A DNA stretch of 64,000 bases, from positions 62,001-126,000 of the forward strand of contig SEEL01000001.1 of assembly GCA_004144345.1 (NCBI GenBank), written 5' to 3'. Within the stretch, counting starts at the first letter, position 1. Each line of letters starts with the position of its first letter. This DNA is from Hyphomicrobiales bacterium (lineage in GTDB: Bacteria > Pseudomonadota > Alphaproteobacteria > Rhizobiales > Devosiaceae). Positions 37,029-45,400 of the stretch are shown here, in pieces. Made by a program: the position numbers and the translations under genes. The notes below the pieces were generated by a model that worked only from the letters and a program-made list of their open reading frames with translations, ran no database searches and was not told the DNA's origin.

Positions 37029-37796
37029 GTGAACGAACTTCTCCTCCTTGTCGCGGGCCTGTTGGGTGGCGCGGTCAACACGCTGGCCGGCGGCGGCAGC
37101 TTCATTGTGTTTCCGGCCCTGCTCGCCGTAGGCGTGCCGCCGGTCCTCGCGAACGCCTCCAACACCTATGCCGCCCTGCCCGGCTATGTCTCCGGCGCCT
37201 ACGGCCTGCGCGCGCAGATGATGGCGCAGAAGCACCTGTTCCTGCCCTACGGGCTGGTCGCCGTGATCTTCGGCTATATCGGCGCCGAACTGCTGCTCCG
37301 CGTCTCGGATGCGCAGTTCTCGCTGGTCGTCCCCTGGCTGATGCTGTTCGCCGTGGTGCTGTTCGCCTTTGGCGGCCAGCTCAACGCCTTCGTTGCCGCC
37401 CGGGCCGGGGGTAGTCGCGGGGCCAAGGCGGCCGGCGCGATCCTGCTCTATCTGCTGCTGGCCGGTGTCTCGATCTATGGCGGCTTCTTCAATGCCGGGC
37501 TCGGCGTGCTGCTGCTCGCCTTCCTGACCCTGGCCGGGATCGCCAACATCCACGCCGCCAATGGGCTGAAACTCTACATCTCGGCGCTGATTGCGCTGGT
37601 CGCGGTGATCCGCTTCGCGATCGCTGGCTCGATCGACTGGTATCACGGCAGCATCGCGCTGATCGGCGTCACCACCGGCGCCTATGTTGCCGCGCGGCTC
37701 GCCACGCGCATCCCGACGAAGATCATTCGCGCGCTGGTGCTCGTTTATGGCGCCGGGCTGACGCTGTACTTCTTCTGGCAGACCTACGCGGCCTGA
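37029..37796 (+). CDS. TSUP-family (TauE/SafE) membrane permease
   Basis: A 255-residue inner-membrane protein with about eight helices. The first helix and loop, LLGGAVNTLAGGGSFIVFPAL, is the TSUP signature, and a second repeat appears near GFFNAGLGVLLLAFLTLAG. Members export sulfite, sulfoacetate or other organosulfur and organic anions. GTG at 37029 places the protein start just before helix 1; an ATG at 36966 would add 21 residues and cannot be excluded. It ends in a 13-base overlap with the convergent molybdoenzyme gene. Confidence 0.88.
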   Translation: MNELLLLVAGLLGGAVNTLAGGGSFIVFPALLAVGVPPVLANASNTYAALPGYVSGAYGLRAQMMAQKHLFLPYGLVAVIFGYIGAELLLRVSDAQFSLVVPWLMLFAVVLFAFGGQLNAFVAARAGGSRGAKAAGAILLYLLLAGVSIYGGFFNAGLGVLLLAFLTLAGIANIHAANGLKLYISALIALVAVIRFAIAGSIDWYHGSIALIGVTTGAYVAARLATRIPTKIIRALVLVYGAGLTLYFFWQTYAA

Positions 37797-39880
37797 GCCG
37801 GCCTGATCCAGACGGTCGCGTCGTGGAACGCCACGCCGCCGAAGGGCGGCACCTGATCCGAGCCGATCAGCGTGTTGATGCCGTTGCCATTGCCATGCGA
37901 GCGGTTCATGTGGATGCCTTCGGCAATCAGCACGCCCTGCCGCAGGCCCTCGAAGATTTCGGCGGTCAGCTCGACCATGCCGCGATGATTGCCCAGCACC
38001 ACCTTCATGCCATCGGCAATGCCGTGCGCGGCCGCATCGTCGGCGCGGATGAGTACCGTCGGCCGGGGCTGGCGCTTCTGTGAGCCCGCCGTCTCGCTGA
38101 AGGATGAATTGAGGAAGCCGCGCGATGGGCTGGTGGCGAGGCGGAACGGCACGTCCGCGCCGGTCTTCTCGTTGATGTCCCAATAGTCGACCATTTCGGG
38201 CATCGCCGCGCGGTCGATGGTCCACAGGTACCCGTCGCGCGCCGCGATCTCGTCCCAGGCTGGCCGGAAGCGGAATTTGCCGTCGGCGAAGCGGAAGCCA
38301 TCGGCGAAGCGCGCCTTCTCGTCGGGCGGGTTGTTCTCGATGAAGCCGATCTTCTCGATCTCGTCGAGCTCGCCATAGTTGGATCGCTTCAGTGTCTCGG
38401 CCACCATCTGGCGGTCGGTCAAGTGCAGCGATTCATCCTCGACGCCAAGCCGGCGCAGCAGCTCGTTGACGACGTCGAAATTGGAACGGCATTCGCCGGG
38501 CGCCTCGACCAGCTTGGGGCCGATCAGCAGGCGGGTGTGGCCGCCGCGCCGGTAATAGTCGTTGTGCTCGAGGAACATCGTCGCGGGCAGCACGATATCG
38601 GCCATCTGCGCCGTCTCGGTCATGAACTGCTCATGGACGACCGTGAACAGATCCTCGCGTGCGAAACCGGCGCGGACGAGCCCCTGCTCCGGCGCGACAT
38701 TGACTGGGTTGGTGTTCTGGATGAACAGCGCCTTGACGGGAGTTGGTCCCTTCAGTGCCGTCGCATCGCCGGTCAGGATCTTGCCGATCTCGGACATATC
38801 GAGCTCGCGGCCGGCCTTGCCCATCGCCTTGCCTGTTATCAGCGACTTGTCGAGATGCCAGGTGCCCGAGTTTGAGTGGAATGCGCCCCCTGCCCGGTGC
38901 TGCCACGCGCCGGTGACAGCCGGAATGCAGAGCGCGGCATGCATGTTGGTCGAGCCGTTGCGCTGGCGCGTGAAGCCATAGCCCAAGCGGAAATAGGTTT
39001 TCGGCGTCGTGCCGACGAGCCGCGCGAAAGCTTCGATCTCGGCGACGGACACGCCCGTGATACCGGCTGCCCATTCGGGCGTCCGGCTCATGATGTGCGC
39101 CTCGACCGCCGCGTCGAAATCGGTCAGGCGGGCCAGATAGGCGCGGTCGGCCAGCCCGTCGCGCAGCAGCACATGCATTACCGCCAGTGCGAACGCGCCA
39201 TCCGAGCCCGGGCGCAGCAGGATCGGCATGTCCGCCTGATCCATGGTGGCGTTCTGGTAGATGTCGATGGCGACGATCTTGGCGCCATGTTCCTTCCGCG
39301 CGCGCATCGCATGGGTCATCACATTGACCTGCGTGTTCACCGCATTGGTGCCCCAGATCACCACGCAATCGGCCTCGGCCATCAGCTCGGGATTGGGTCC
39401 ACCCAACAGGCCCGTGCCGGCTAGATAGCCCGGCCATGCCGCACCGGTGCAGATCGTGTCATACTGGTCCGAATAGCCGCGCGCATGGCGCAGCCGGTTG
39501 ATGCCGTCGCGATGCACATGGCCCATCGTGCCGGCATAGAAATAGGGCCAGATCGCCTCGGGCCCGAACTCGGCCTCGATGCCCGTCCAGCGCGCGACGA
39601 TCTCGTCGAACGCCTCGTCCCACGAAATGCGCTGCCACTCGCCGCTGCCCTTCTTACCCACCCGCCGCATTGGATAGGTCAGCCGGTCGGCGTGGTGGAT
39701 GCGTTCGGCATAGCGCGCCACCTTCTCGCAGATCACGCCGGCCGTGTAGGGATCGTCCTTCGCCCCGCGGACGCGGCCAATCGTGTGCGCATCGATGATC
39801 TCGACATCGAGCGCACAGGTCGACGGACAATCATGCGGGCAGACCGATCGGGCGACCCTGCTGACGACGGGCTTGTTCAT
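37784..39880 (-). CDS. Molybdopterin-dependent oxidoreductase with [4Fe-4S] cluster
   Basis: A 698-residue molybdopterin oxidoreductase. The N-terminal cluster motif is C14-x3-C18-x3-C22-x28-C51 (CPHDCPSTC). A bis-MGD-type core follows, with WGTNAVNTQ and a C-terminal molydopterin dinucleotide-binding domain near residues 575-690. C145 in DTICTGAAW is a candidate molybdenum ligand. There is no twin-arginine signal, so it is probably cytoplasmic. The substrate is unknown. BisC/formate-dehydrogenase-like reductases are the nearest named types. Confidence 0.9.
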   Translation of the reverse strand: MNKPVVSRVARSVCPHDCPSTCALDVEIIDAHTIGRVRGAKDDPYTAGVICEKVARYAERIHHADRLTYPMRRVGKKGSGEWQRISWDEAFDEIVARWTGIEAEFGPEAIWPYFYAGTMGHVHRDGINRLRHARGYSDQYDTICTGAAWPGYLAGTGLLGGPNPELMAEADCVVIWGTNAVNTQVNVMTHAMRARKEHGAKIVAIDIYQNATMDQADMPILLRPGSDGAFALAVMHVLLRDGLADRAYLARLTDFDAAVEAHIMSRTPEWAAGITGVSVAEIEAFARLVGTTPKTYFRLGYGFTRQRNGSTNMHAALCIPAVTGAWQHRAGGAFHSNSGTWHLDKSLITGKAMGKAGRELDMSEIGKILTGDATALKGPTPVKALFIQNTNPVNVAPEQGLVRAGFAREDLFTVVHEQFMTETAQMADIVLPATMFLEHNDYYRRGGHTRLLIGPKLVEAPGECRSNFDVVNELLRRLGVEDESLHLTDRQMVAETLKRSNYGELDEIEKIGFIENNPPDEKARFADGFRFADGKFRFRPAWDEIAARDGYLWTIDRAAMPEMVDYWDINEKTGADVPFRLATSPSRGFLNSSFSETAGSQKRQPRPTVLIRADDAAAHGIADGMKVVLGNHRGMVELTAEIFEGLRQGVLIAEGIHMNRSHGNGNGINTLIGSDQVPPFGGVAFHDATVWIRPAQAA

Positions 39881-39928
39881 GGCTCAGGCGTAGCGCCGCG
39901 CCGGACGGCGCGCAAGCCTGGGTAGAGA

Positions 39929-41035
39929 CTAGGCCTTGGCGGCCAGGCGCTCGCGCTCGGCCTCGACCCGCCGGATCATCAGGTCCTTGCGGAGCATGCG
40001 CAGCCCCCGGGCGATACCCCTTCCCAGCGCGCTCCAGATCGAGTGCTCACGCTTGGGACGGCTCTGCAACAGGGCGCTGGCGCGCTGCAGCGGGTGCCAG
40101 CGCGACGCCGAAATCAGCCTAGCAAGCGGCTCCTTCGGCACCGGCACTTCCAGCGGGCCGGCCAGATAAGACAGTGCGATTGCCGCGTGGGACGACGTGC
40201 CCCGCTGCCGGGCAAGCTCGATGAACAGCGGCCAGTCCACTTCCCCGCCCTGCACCAGCAGCGCGCTATCGACCAGCCAGTCGCTGTTTTCGTGCCCGCC
40301 AATGCCGCCATGGGCAATCGCCATCAGCAGGCGGTCGGTGGCCGAGGGAACGAAGACGTCGTGACCGAAAAATCTGTGCTTGGTGGCCCGGGCCCACAGC
40401 CCGTCCGGCGTCACGTCGGACAGCAGCAATTGGTGATAGGGGTACTTATGGAGGTCGAGTTCGTCCTCCTTGCCACGCGTCAGATTGGCGCCGATGAGGC
40501 GACCGAGGTTGGGCCGGAAGCCCACCACATATTTCCAGCCGGCCGCCTCGATGGCGTCCCAGGTCCGCACATATTCCTGCGGCCGCACCAGCAGGTCGAG
40601 TTCCGCCGCATAGCGTCCGCGCAAATCGGAGATGTCGAGCGCCGATCGTGCCGCGCCCTTGAACACCATCACATCGACGCCGGCTTGCTCGATCGCGGCC
40701 AGTGCCGGTTCGGCGGCTTTGAGCGCCACCATGCACTGGCTCCAAAGCTTGCGCTCGACGCCCTTCAACCGCGCCCGGTCCACCGCCGGCAAAATGCTCT
40801 CCGGCATGCGATAGGAAATGGCCACCAGCAGGCGCTGCGTCGCCATATAGGCATTCTCGAATGGAACGGTCTTCTGCCACTCATCATAGGCTGCGGCGGC
40901 CTTGGCGAGATCCGGCATGATCGCCGCGCGGAGCAGCAGGTCGCGCTCGCCCGTCGGCCATGCCCAGGCGAGTGTGGGGAACGGCCCGCGCGGCGTTGTC
41001 GGCTTCAGCTTGGCAAGCTGCTCGCGGATCGTCAT
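39929..41035 (-). CDS. Nucleotidyltransferase-fold protein (PF14907-type) of the PqqD/HprK-like cluster
   Basis: A 368-residue protein of the uncharacterised nucleotidyltransferase family. The core reads VMVFKGAARSALD (K126-G127) followed by RGRYAAELDLLV (E145, D147). The usual D-x-D metal pair is replaced by E-x-D. Relatives occur next to HprK-like kinases in RiPP and polysaccharide clusters; in one lasso-peptide system a related protein attaches hexose to a phosphorylated residue. It is the last gene of the leftward cluster and overlaps the preceding glycosyltransferase gene by four bases. Confidence 0.8.
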   Translation of the reverse strand: MTIREQLAKLKPTTPRGPFPTLAWAWPTGERDLLLRAAIMPDLAKAAAAYDEWQKTVPFENAYMATQRLLVAISYRMPESILPAVDRARLKGVERKLWSQCMVALKAAEPALAAIEQAGVDVMVFKGAARSALDISDLRGRYAAELDLLVRPQEYVRTWDAIEAAGWKYVVGFRPNLGRLIGANLTRGKEDELDLHKYPYHQLLLSDVTPDGLWARATKHRFFGHDVFVPSATDRLLMAIAHGGIGGHENSDWLVDSALLVQGGEVDWPLFIELARQRGTSSHAAIALSYLAGPLEVPVPKEPLARLISASRWHPLQRASALLQSRPKREHSIWSALGRGIARGLRMLRKDLMIRRVEAERERLAAKA

Positions 41036-41706
41036 TTCTCATCCTTCGCGGCCGCGCGCCGCCGCAACAGGGCAGCACGGGCAACGCTCAGATATCCAGC
41101 CGCCACATTGCTCGCGCCCTTGGCGGTCATGCTCGCGGCGTGCGCCCGGCGCAGGGTAACGAGCTCTGGCAGGACGATCATGCGATGCCCACCCTCGCGC
41201 ACGCGCGCCAGCCAATCCACCATGTCGCCAGCGCCGGGCGGATCGATGATCGGTCCCGTCGCAAGGGCCACCGCCGTGCGGATCACCATGGTCGAGCGGC
41301 TCAGCCCGTCATAGGCCGCCGCAGGGTCCGCGTTCGCGGGATCGTCGCGGAAGTTGGTCATGCGCCCGAACAGGCCGGCGATATCCGCCGTCATCGCGGC
41401 GAGCTGGCGTTCCACCTTATCGGCGAGCCAGAGGTCGTCGGCGTCGAGCGTCGCGATGATCCCGTTCCTTACGGCAGCAAATCCTGTCGTCGTTGCCTTG
41501 CCCGGACCGCCATTGGCCTGCCGGATCACCTCGACGCCAGCAATGCTCCCGGCGATTTCGGCCGTGTCGTCGGACGAGCCGTCGTCCACCACAATGATCT
41601 GCGACGGCGGCAGGGTCTGCGCCATGACGGAGGCAAGCGTTTCGCGAATAAAGGCCGCCGCATTGTAGGCGGGAATGACGACGGAATAGGCTTCAGTCAT
41701 CGCCAT
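41032..41706 (-). CDS. Family 2 glycosyltransferase (first of two)
   Basis: A 224-residue GT-A glycosyltransferase. The nucleotide-sugar fold starts YSVVIPAYNAAAFIRETL, with VVDDGSSDDT and the metal motif in ATLDADDLW. It has no membrane helix and is shorter than many GT2 proteins. The start may be the ATG at 41706 or the one at 41700. It overlaps both neighbours, so it is translationally coupled within the cluster. It probably adds a sugar to the product of the cluster. Confidence 0.88.
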   Translation of the reverse strand: MAMTEAYSVVIPAYNAAAFIRETLASVMAQTLPPSQIIVVDDGSSDDTAEIAGSIAGVEVIRQANGGPGKATTTGFAAVRNGIIATLDADDLWLADKVERQLAAMTADIAGLFGRMTNFRDDPANADPAAAYDGLSRSTMVIRTAVALATGPIIDPPGAGDMVDWLARVREGGHRMIVLPELVTLRRAHAASMTAKGASNVAAGYLSVARAALLRRRAAAKDEK

Positions 41707-42460
41707 GCCACCAGTCTATGCCCCCGAGCGTTTCGCTCCCGTCGAAGAAGCCAGCGGGGACGCCCGGTGCATTCGTGGCGCGCCGCCGACGGATCGACAT
41801 CAGCGTCGCACGCGCAAAATCACGACGCGCGGTCGCGGTGTCGCGGCTGATATTGCCGTTGTGCCGACGATAGAAATAGCACAGGTCATCGACGAGCTTC
41901 ACGTTCGGCGACAGTTCCAGGGCACGGAAGATGTAGTCGGTGTCTTCGGCCTGGGCGAAGGCATCGTCGAATTTACCAATGCGCTGGACGAGCGGCAGGC
42001 GGGCGAGCAGCGTCCCCAGATGGATGCCACGTACTCTGGCCGTCAACGCCGATGCTACCGGCGCCAGGTCATCGCCAATCGCTCCCCGGAACACCTGCAT
42101 GTAGCCGTAATGCATGTCGAGGTCCGGATCCTCCGCGAACCATCGTATGTCCCGAGCGAAGCGCCCTGCCGGTGAGAGGTCGTCGGAGTCGAGCGTCGTC
42201 ACGAGATCAGTATCCGGCGCCAAGGCATCGAGCAGCATGTTGCGCGTGCGCGTGATGCCCTGGTTAGGCGTCTCGATGAGCCTGATCTCCGGCGCCTCGG
42301 CGGCAATGCGTCGGACCACATCGCCGGTGCCATCGGTCGAGCCGTCATTGACGACGATAATATCGAGCTTGGCGTCGCCGCGCTGCCGCAACAGCGAGCC
42401 GAGCGAATAGTCGAGCGTCGCTGCCGCGTTGTAGGCGGCCATCATCACCGCGACTTTCAT
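41693..42460 (-). CDS. Family 2 glycosyltransferase (second of two)
   Basis: A 255-residue GT2 enzyme: MKVAVMMAAYNAAATLDYSL, VVNDGSTDGTG, the metal motif in TTLDSDDLS, and a C-terminal AEDTDYIFRAL acceptor-site segment. It overlaps the HprK-like gene by four bases and the other GT2 gene by several. The two transferases are only distantly similar, so they probably add different sugars or act at successive steps. Confidence 0.88.
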   Translation of the reverse strand: MKVAVMMAAYNAAATLDYSLGSLLRQRGDAKLDIIVVNDGSTDGTGDVVRRIAAEAPEIRLIETPNQGITRTRNMLLDALAPDTDLVTTLDSDDLSPAGRFARDIRWFAEDPDLDMHYGYMQVFRGAIGDDLAPVASALTARVRGIHLGTLLARLPLVQRIGKFDDAFAQAEDTDYIFRALELSPNVKLVDDLCYFYRRHNGNISRDTATARRDFARATLMSIRRRRATNAPGVPAGFFDGSETLGGIDWWHGDD

Positions 42461-43518
42461 GACCGGGGCTCCGCGATGAACGTAGCAATAGCGTCGGCGA
42501 TCTCTGACGGGTCGGTGCTGAGATCGAGGTAATAGGCCGGCAAGCGGCGGGCGATTTCGGCGGTGAAGCCGAGCCCCTCGCGCCAGCCACCTGGCAATTG
42601 CTGCAGATTGCTCGGCGCCAGACCGATCATGGCAGCGCGCGCCGGCGCCCTGGTGAAGGTCGAGCGCGCTTGGTGCGCGATACGGGGCAAGAGGATCGCC
42701 TGCAGATCGATCTGCCGGGCACGGCGGCCACGTTCCAGCACTTCAAAATCGAACTCGTACTTGTTCTGCCAATTGGGCTCGCCAAGCCCGAATTTCGCGG
42801 CATCGATCCCGGTGCGGGCTAGCCCTTTGGCGTCCTGCTTCATCAGCTTGATGACGGGGTAAGCGCGCACGCCCGCCTCGGTCAGTTGCATGGCCACGTA
42901 GTCGTCGCCGACGCTCTCGAGCCCACCCATGACGCCCGCCAATGATGTGCCCGATTTTCCCGAGCCGCCCGCGCCGATCAGCATGATGCCGCGGCCGTCG
43001 ACGGCCAGGGTGCCGGCATGGATCAGGCGCCAGCCCAGCCGCTGGTATCCCCAATGGGCGAAATTGCGCAGCGGGAACGACGCCACCCAGGGCGGAAAGG
43101 CGCCGGGGCGCTTCTGTGCTTCGACGCCCTCGCCCGTTGCCGGGTCGAAGAACTGCCACAGGTAGTTGTCGACGTCGAAGGCGCCCTCGATGCCGCCGGG
43201 CGCGAGGCCAGTGGCCAGCGGCGCAATGCCAAAATCGGTTTCGGCCCACATAGCGCGCGGCACGTCGGGGCGCGTCTCGTGGTCGAAAATGGAGACGGCC
43301 AGCGATTGCTGCTGGCCATCCGCGTAAGCCGGATCATTGACGACTGCGCGCCTGCACAGATCGGCATAGCCCGGCGTCAGGAAGCTGGCGTCGATGCGGA
43401 TGCCCGGCAGGCTGAAGGCGATCATCTCACCCTGCCCGCGCAGGGCCCGCCCACGCGCGATGAGGTCGCGCGCGACAATGTGGGCATTGCTGCTGTCGAG
43501 GCTGGCGGTGTCGCCCAC
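42457..43518 (-). CDS. HprK-like P-loop serine kinase
   Basis: A 353-residue protein with GTG start. The C-terminal half resembles the HPr kinase/PEP carboxykinase fold: HAGTLAVDGRGIMLIGAGG leads into the P-loop GAGGSGKSG at 182-190, with the acidic segment SVGDDYV at 202-208. The N-terminal 160 residues resemble the domain found in HPr-rel and lasso-peptide-associated kinases. Such kinases phosphorylate serine in a peptide or small protein. It lies three bases after the PqqD-like gene, the expected partner that would bind and present a substrate. Confidence 0.82.
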   Translation of the reverse strand: MGDTASLDSSNAHIVARDLIARGRALRGQGEMIAFSLPGIRIDASFLTPGYADLCRRAVVNDPAYADGQQQSLAVSIFDHETRPDVPRAMWAETDFGIAPLATGLAPGGIEGAFDVDNYLWQFFDPATGEGVEAQKRPGAFPPWVASFPLRNFAHWGYQRLGWRLIHAGTLAVDGRGIMLIGAGGSGKSGTSLAGVMGGLESVGDDYVAMQLTEAGVRAYPVIKLMKQDAKGLARTGIDAAKFGLGEPNWQNKYEFDFEVLERGRRARQIDLQAILLPRIAHQARSTFTRAPARAAMIGLAPSNLQQLPGGWREGLGFTAEIARRLPAYYLDLSTDPSEIADAIATFIAEPRS

Positions 43519-43521
43519 CGA

Positions 43522-43944
43522 TCAGTCGTCCTGCGGCCGGCGCGGCCAACCGGCCCCCTGGTCCACATCGTGGATCGGGTCGGCAACCAGCAGATCGGCA
43601 AGGTCGTCGTAGACTTCGACCGTAAACGGACCACCCGACGCGGCCACCGCCTGCGCCGTGGCCTCCGACGGCGTCGCCGCCGTCGCTTCGGCAACGATCA
43701 GCGTGTGCGCCACCAGTGCGCCAACGAGGCTTTCGATCGTTCCCCGGCGCGTGTCGCCCGCGGGAAGGCCGGCGGTCATCGACTCGATGGAATGTCCGTC
43801 CTGCAGCGCACGCCACACGACGCCGGCGCCATCCGCCAGGCTGAAATACTTGCCGCTCTCGAGATCCAGAACGACGAACTCGCCGTCAAAGTCCTCGGAA
43901 GCGACGTTGCTGTCGCGGGGCCGGAAGGTGTCGGTCAGTTGCAT
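43522..43944 (-). CDS. PqqD-family peptide-binding protein
   Basis: A 140-residue protein whose first 90 residues form a PqqD/RiPP-recognition-type winged helix: VVLDLESGKYFSLADGAGVV is the strand-turn motif and the helical part follows to about residue 85. The rest is an alanine-rich tail. The ATG at 43944 is preferred; a TTG twelve bases upstream is possible. PqqD proteins chaperone a leader peptide to modifying enzymes. Here it would recruit a substrate to the kinase. Confidence 0.82.
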   Translation of the reverse strand: MQLTDTFRPRDSNVASEDFDGEFVVLDLESGKYFSLADGAGVVWRALQDGHSIESMTAGLPAGDTRRGTIESLVGALVAHTLIVAEATAATPSEATAQAVAASGGPFTVEVYDDLADLLVADPIHDVDQGAGWPRRPQDD

Positions 43945-44023
43945 GGATTCTGCCAAAGCGAGTGATTTCCCGCTTCAAACACGAACTGGCGACACCGTTC
44001 AACCGAATACTCGGCTTGTTGCC

Positions 44024-44212
44024 CTATTCCGCGCGAATGCGGGCGAGTTCGAAGTTGAACAGCCGCAGCGACAGATAGATGGCGAAGGCGAAGGAGGTGA
44101 TCCCCATGATGCTGTTGACCGGCAGCAGGGCGAAGAACGGCAACTGCTTGGCAATGAGGAGAAGGAGGAGAAGCGCAAGAACTGAGGCGACTTCGGACAC
44201 ACGAACGGGCAT
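44024..44212 (-). CDS. Small two-helix membrane protein, hypothetical
   Basis: A 62-residue protein (ATG at 44212, AAAGG upstream in the loop of a 6-bp hairpin at 44213-44232). Two hydrophobic stretches, VASVLALLLLLLIA and MGITSFAFAIYL, span the membrane, and the C-terminus is basic and acidic (FNFELARIRAE). It lies 79 bases upstream of the PqqD-like gene on the same strand, so it may belong to the cluster. No family recognised. It does not resemble a modified precursor peptide. Confidence 0.55.
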   Translation of the reverse strand: MPVRVSEVASVLALLLLLLIAKQLPFFALLPVNSIMGITSFAFAIYLSLRLFNFELARIRAE

Positions 44213-44328
44213 GGTTTGCCTTTCAACAAACCGCTTTGGCCGACGCTCCGCCATTGCGAGGGGTTGCTCCTGGAGGCGCGAAAATCATTCGCGCCCGCTT
44301 ATGCTTAAGCGAAAGCCCAAAAGGTTCC

Positions 44329-44418
44329 ATGAAGATTTTCGGCAGGAGCAAAAATGTCGCGGCGCCGTTGCCGCCCGGCAACATCGGGGTTGCGCTTCAG
44401 CTCAGGAGAACAGCTTGA
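44329..44418 (+). CDS. Candidate 29-residue small protein, opposite strand
   Basis: An ATG at 44329 with AAAAGG at a fitting distance (44319-44324) opens a 29-residue frame beginning MKIFGRSKNVAAPLPPGNIG. Its stop overlaps the 3' end of the exporter gene on the other strand. It lies between two leftward genes. Composition does not resemble a typical chance frame from this GC-rich strand, but nothing else supports it. Confidence 0.22.
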   Translation: MKIFGRSKNVAAPLPPGNIGVALQLRRTA

Positions 44419-44716
44419 GGCCGATGATCCCCGCCACAATCAGGCCGATACAGCCGATGCGGAGCGCCGTTGCCGGCTCGTCGAAGAGGATCATCCCGAG
44501 GATCGCGGCGCCGACCGTGCCGATGCCGGTCCAGATCGCGTAGCCGGTGCCGACCGGCATCTCGCGCAGCGCGAGGCCGAGCAGGATCACGCTGAGGATC
44601 ATGCCGACAACGGTGATGGCGGAGGGGACGAGCTTGGTGAAACCCTCGGCGTATTTGAGACCGATCGCCCAGGTGATTTCAAACAGGCCCGCGAGCACGA
44701 GATAGACCCAAGCCAT
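44402..44716 (-). CDS. gdx: SMR-family guanidinium exporter (SugE/Gdx type)
   Basis: A 104-residue four-helix small multidrug resistance protein. The SugE/Gdx subtype motif WAIGLKYAEGF is at residues 16-26 with E13 in the first helix, which sets it apart from EmrE-type drug exporters. A guanidine-II riboswitch and an AAGGAG ribosome site precede it. It should export guanidinium in exchange for protons when guanidine accumulates. Confidence 0.93.
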   Translation of the reverse strand: MAWVYLVLAGLFEITWAIGLKYAEGFTKLVPSAITVVGMILSVILLGLALREMPVGTGYAIWTGIGTVGAAILGMILFDEPATALRIGCIGLIVAGIIGLKLFS

Positions 44717-44734
44717 TGGGATTTCTCCTTAAAT

Positions 44735-44782
44735 GGCGGGTCGTCCCGACCGAACAGAGTGGCAGCGCAGGGCCGTCCCCGC
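44735..44782 (-). promoter_or_regulatory. Guanidine-II (mini-ykkC) riboswitch upstream of gdx
   Basis: Read on the minus strand, two short hairpins each have an ACGR loop. The first (44782-44767) is GCGGGG-ACGG-CCCTGC. The second (44751-44735) is GGTCGGG-ACGA-CCCGCC with a T bulge. A 15-base linker joins them and the AAGGAG ribosome site lies just downstream. This is the defining architecture of guanidine-II riboswitches, which switch translation on when guanidine binds both loops. Confidence 0.88.
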
Positions 44783-44799
44783 GCCAAGGCATTAGCGTA

Positions 44800-44958
44800 T
44801 CAGCCGCGGCGCGGCAAATGCCGGAAGCGGCCGCGGTCGATTTCGCGCTGGCGCATTTCGAGGTCTGCGACCGACATCGACTCGTTCAGATAATCCAGTT
44901 CGGCGTCGCCACGCGAGCGGGGGCGCACCACCGATTTGAGGCTATCGATAAATCCCAT
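44800..44958 (-). CDS. DUF3563-family small protein
   Basis: A 52-residue protein, MGFIDSLKSVVRPRSRGDAE onward, with the diagnostic LDYLNESMSVADLEMRQREI segment and a basic RFRHLPRRG end. GGAGAAAAGG precedes the ATG. The stop codon is 17 bases upstream of the guanidine riboswitch. The family is common in Alpha- and Betaproteobacteria; function is unknown. Confidence 0.85.
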   Translation of the reverse strand: MGFIDSLKSVVRPRSRGDAELDYLNESMSVADLEMRQREIDRGRFRHLPRRG

Positions 44959-45064
44959 GATCCTTTTCTCCTTTCATATCCGTGAGATGGGGCATGAAAG
45001 GTGATCCGGCAACCGCCGGGCGTGCATGTCTGCTACCCGCCAAGGCGCCGGGTGACTGGCGGCG

Positions 45065-45253
45065 TCAGTGCCGGCGGAGCTTGGCAGCCTCGCGCTCGAG
45101 GGCGTCGCGGTCATTGCCGATCCGCTCGATCATCTCGATCACCTCGTCGGGGCTCATGCCATGCCGACGGGCGAAGGCCGCCACTTGATATTCTTCCTCG
45201 GCTGCCACGCGGGCGCGGTCCTGCCCGGCAACAAAGGTCTTGTCGTCCGCCAT
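45065..45253 (-). CDS. DUF3606-type small protein
   Basis: A 62-residue protein. VAGQDRARVAAEEEYQVAAF and ARRHGMSPDEVIEMIERIGN match the helical DUF3606 domain. The ATG at 45253 follows GGAGAG; an upstream extension of the frame is not conserved-looking. It is a soluble, mainly helical protein of unknown function. Confidence 0.8.
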   Translation of the reverse strand: MADDKTFVAGQDRARVAAEEEYQVAAFARRHGMSPDEVIEMIERIGNDRDALEREAAKLRRH

Positions 45254-45400
45254 CTGGCTCTCCTTCTGCGCTCTGGGGGGCAAACCCCTACTTGGCCCGC
45301 TGGTTCCCGAGCCGCCCATCAACGCGCCTGATGGCTGATCGCACCCGAATTTGTTGGCATCACCCGAGGCGGTCCGCTATCGCCGATTCCGGAGGCTCCG

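Noticed and set aside
36801-38225. 474-codon minus-strand frame across the TSUP gene and the end of the molybdoenzyme gene
   Set aside because: It crosses two well-supported genes in other frames and has no family features.
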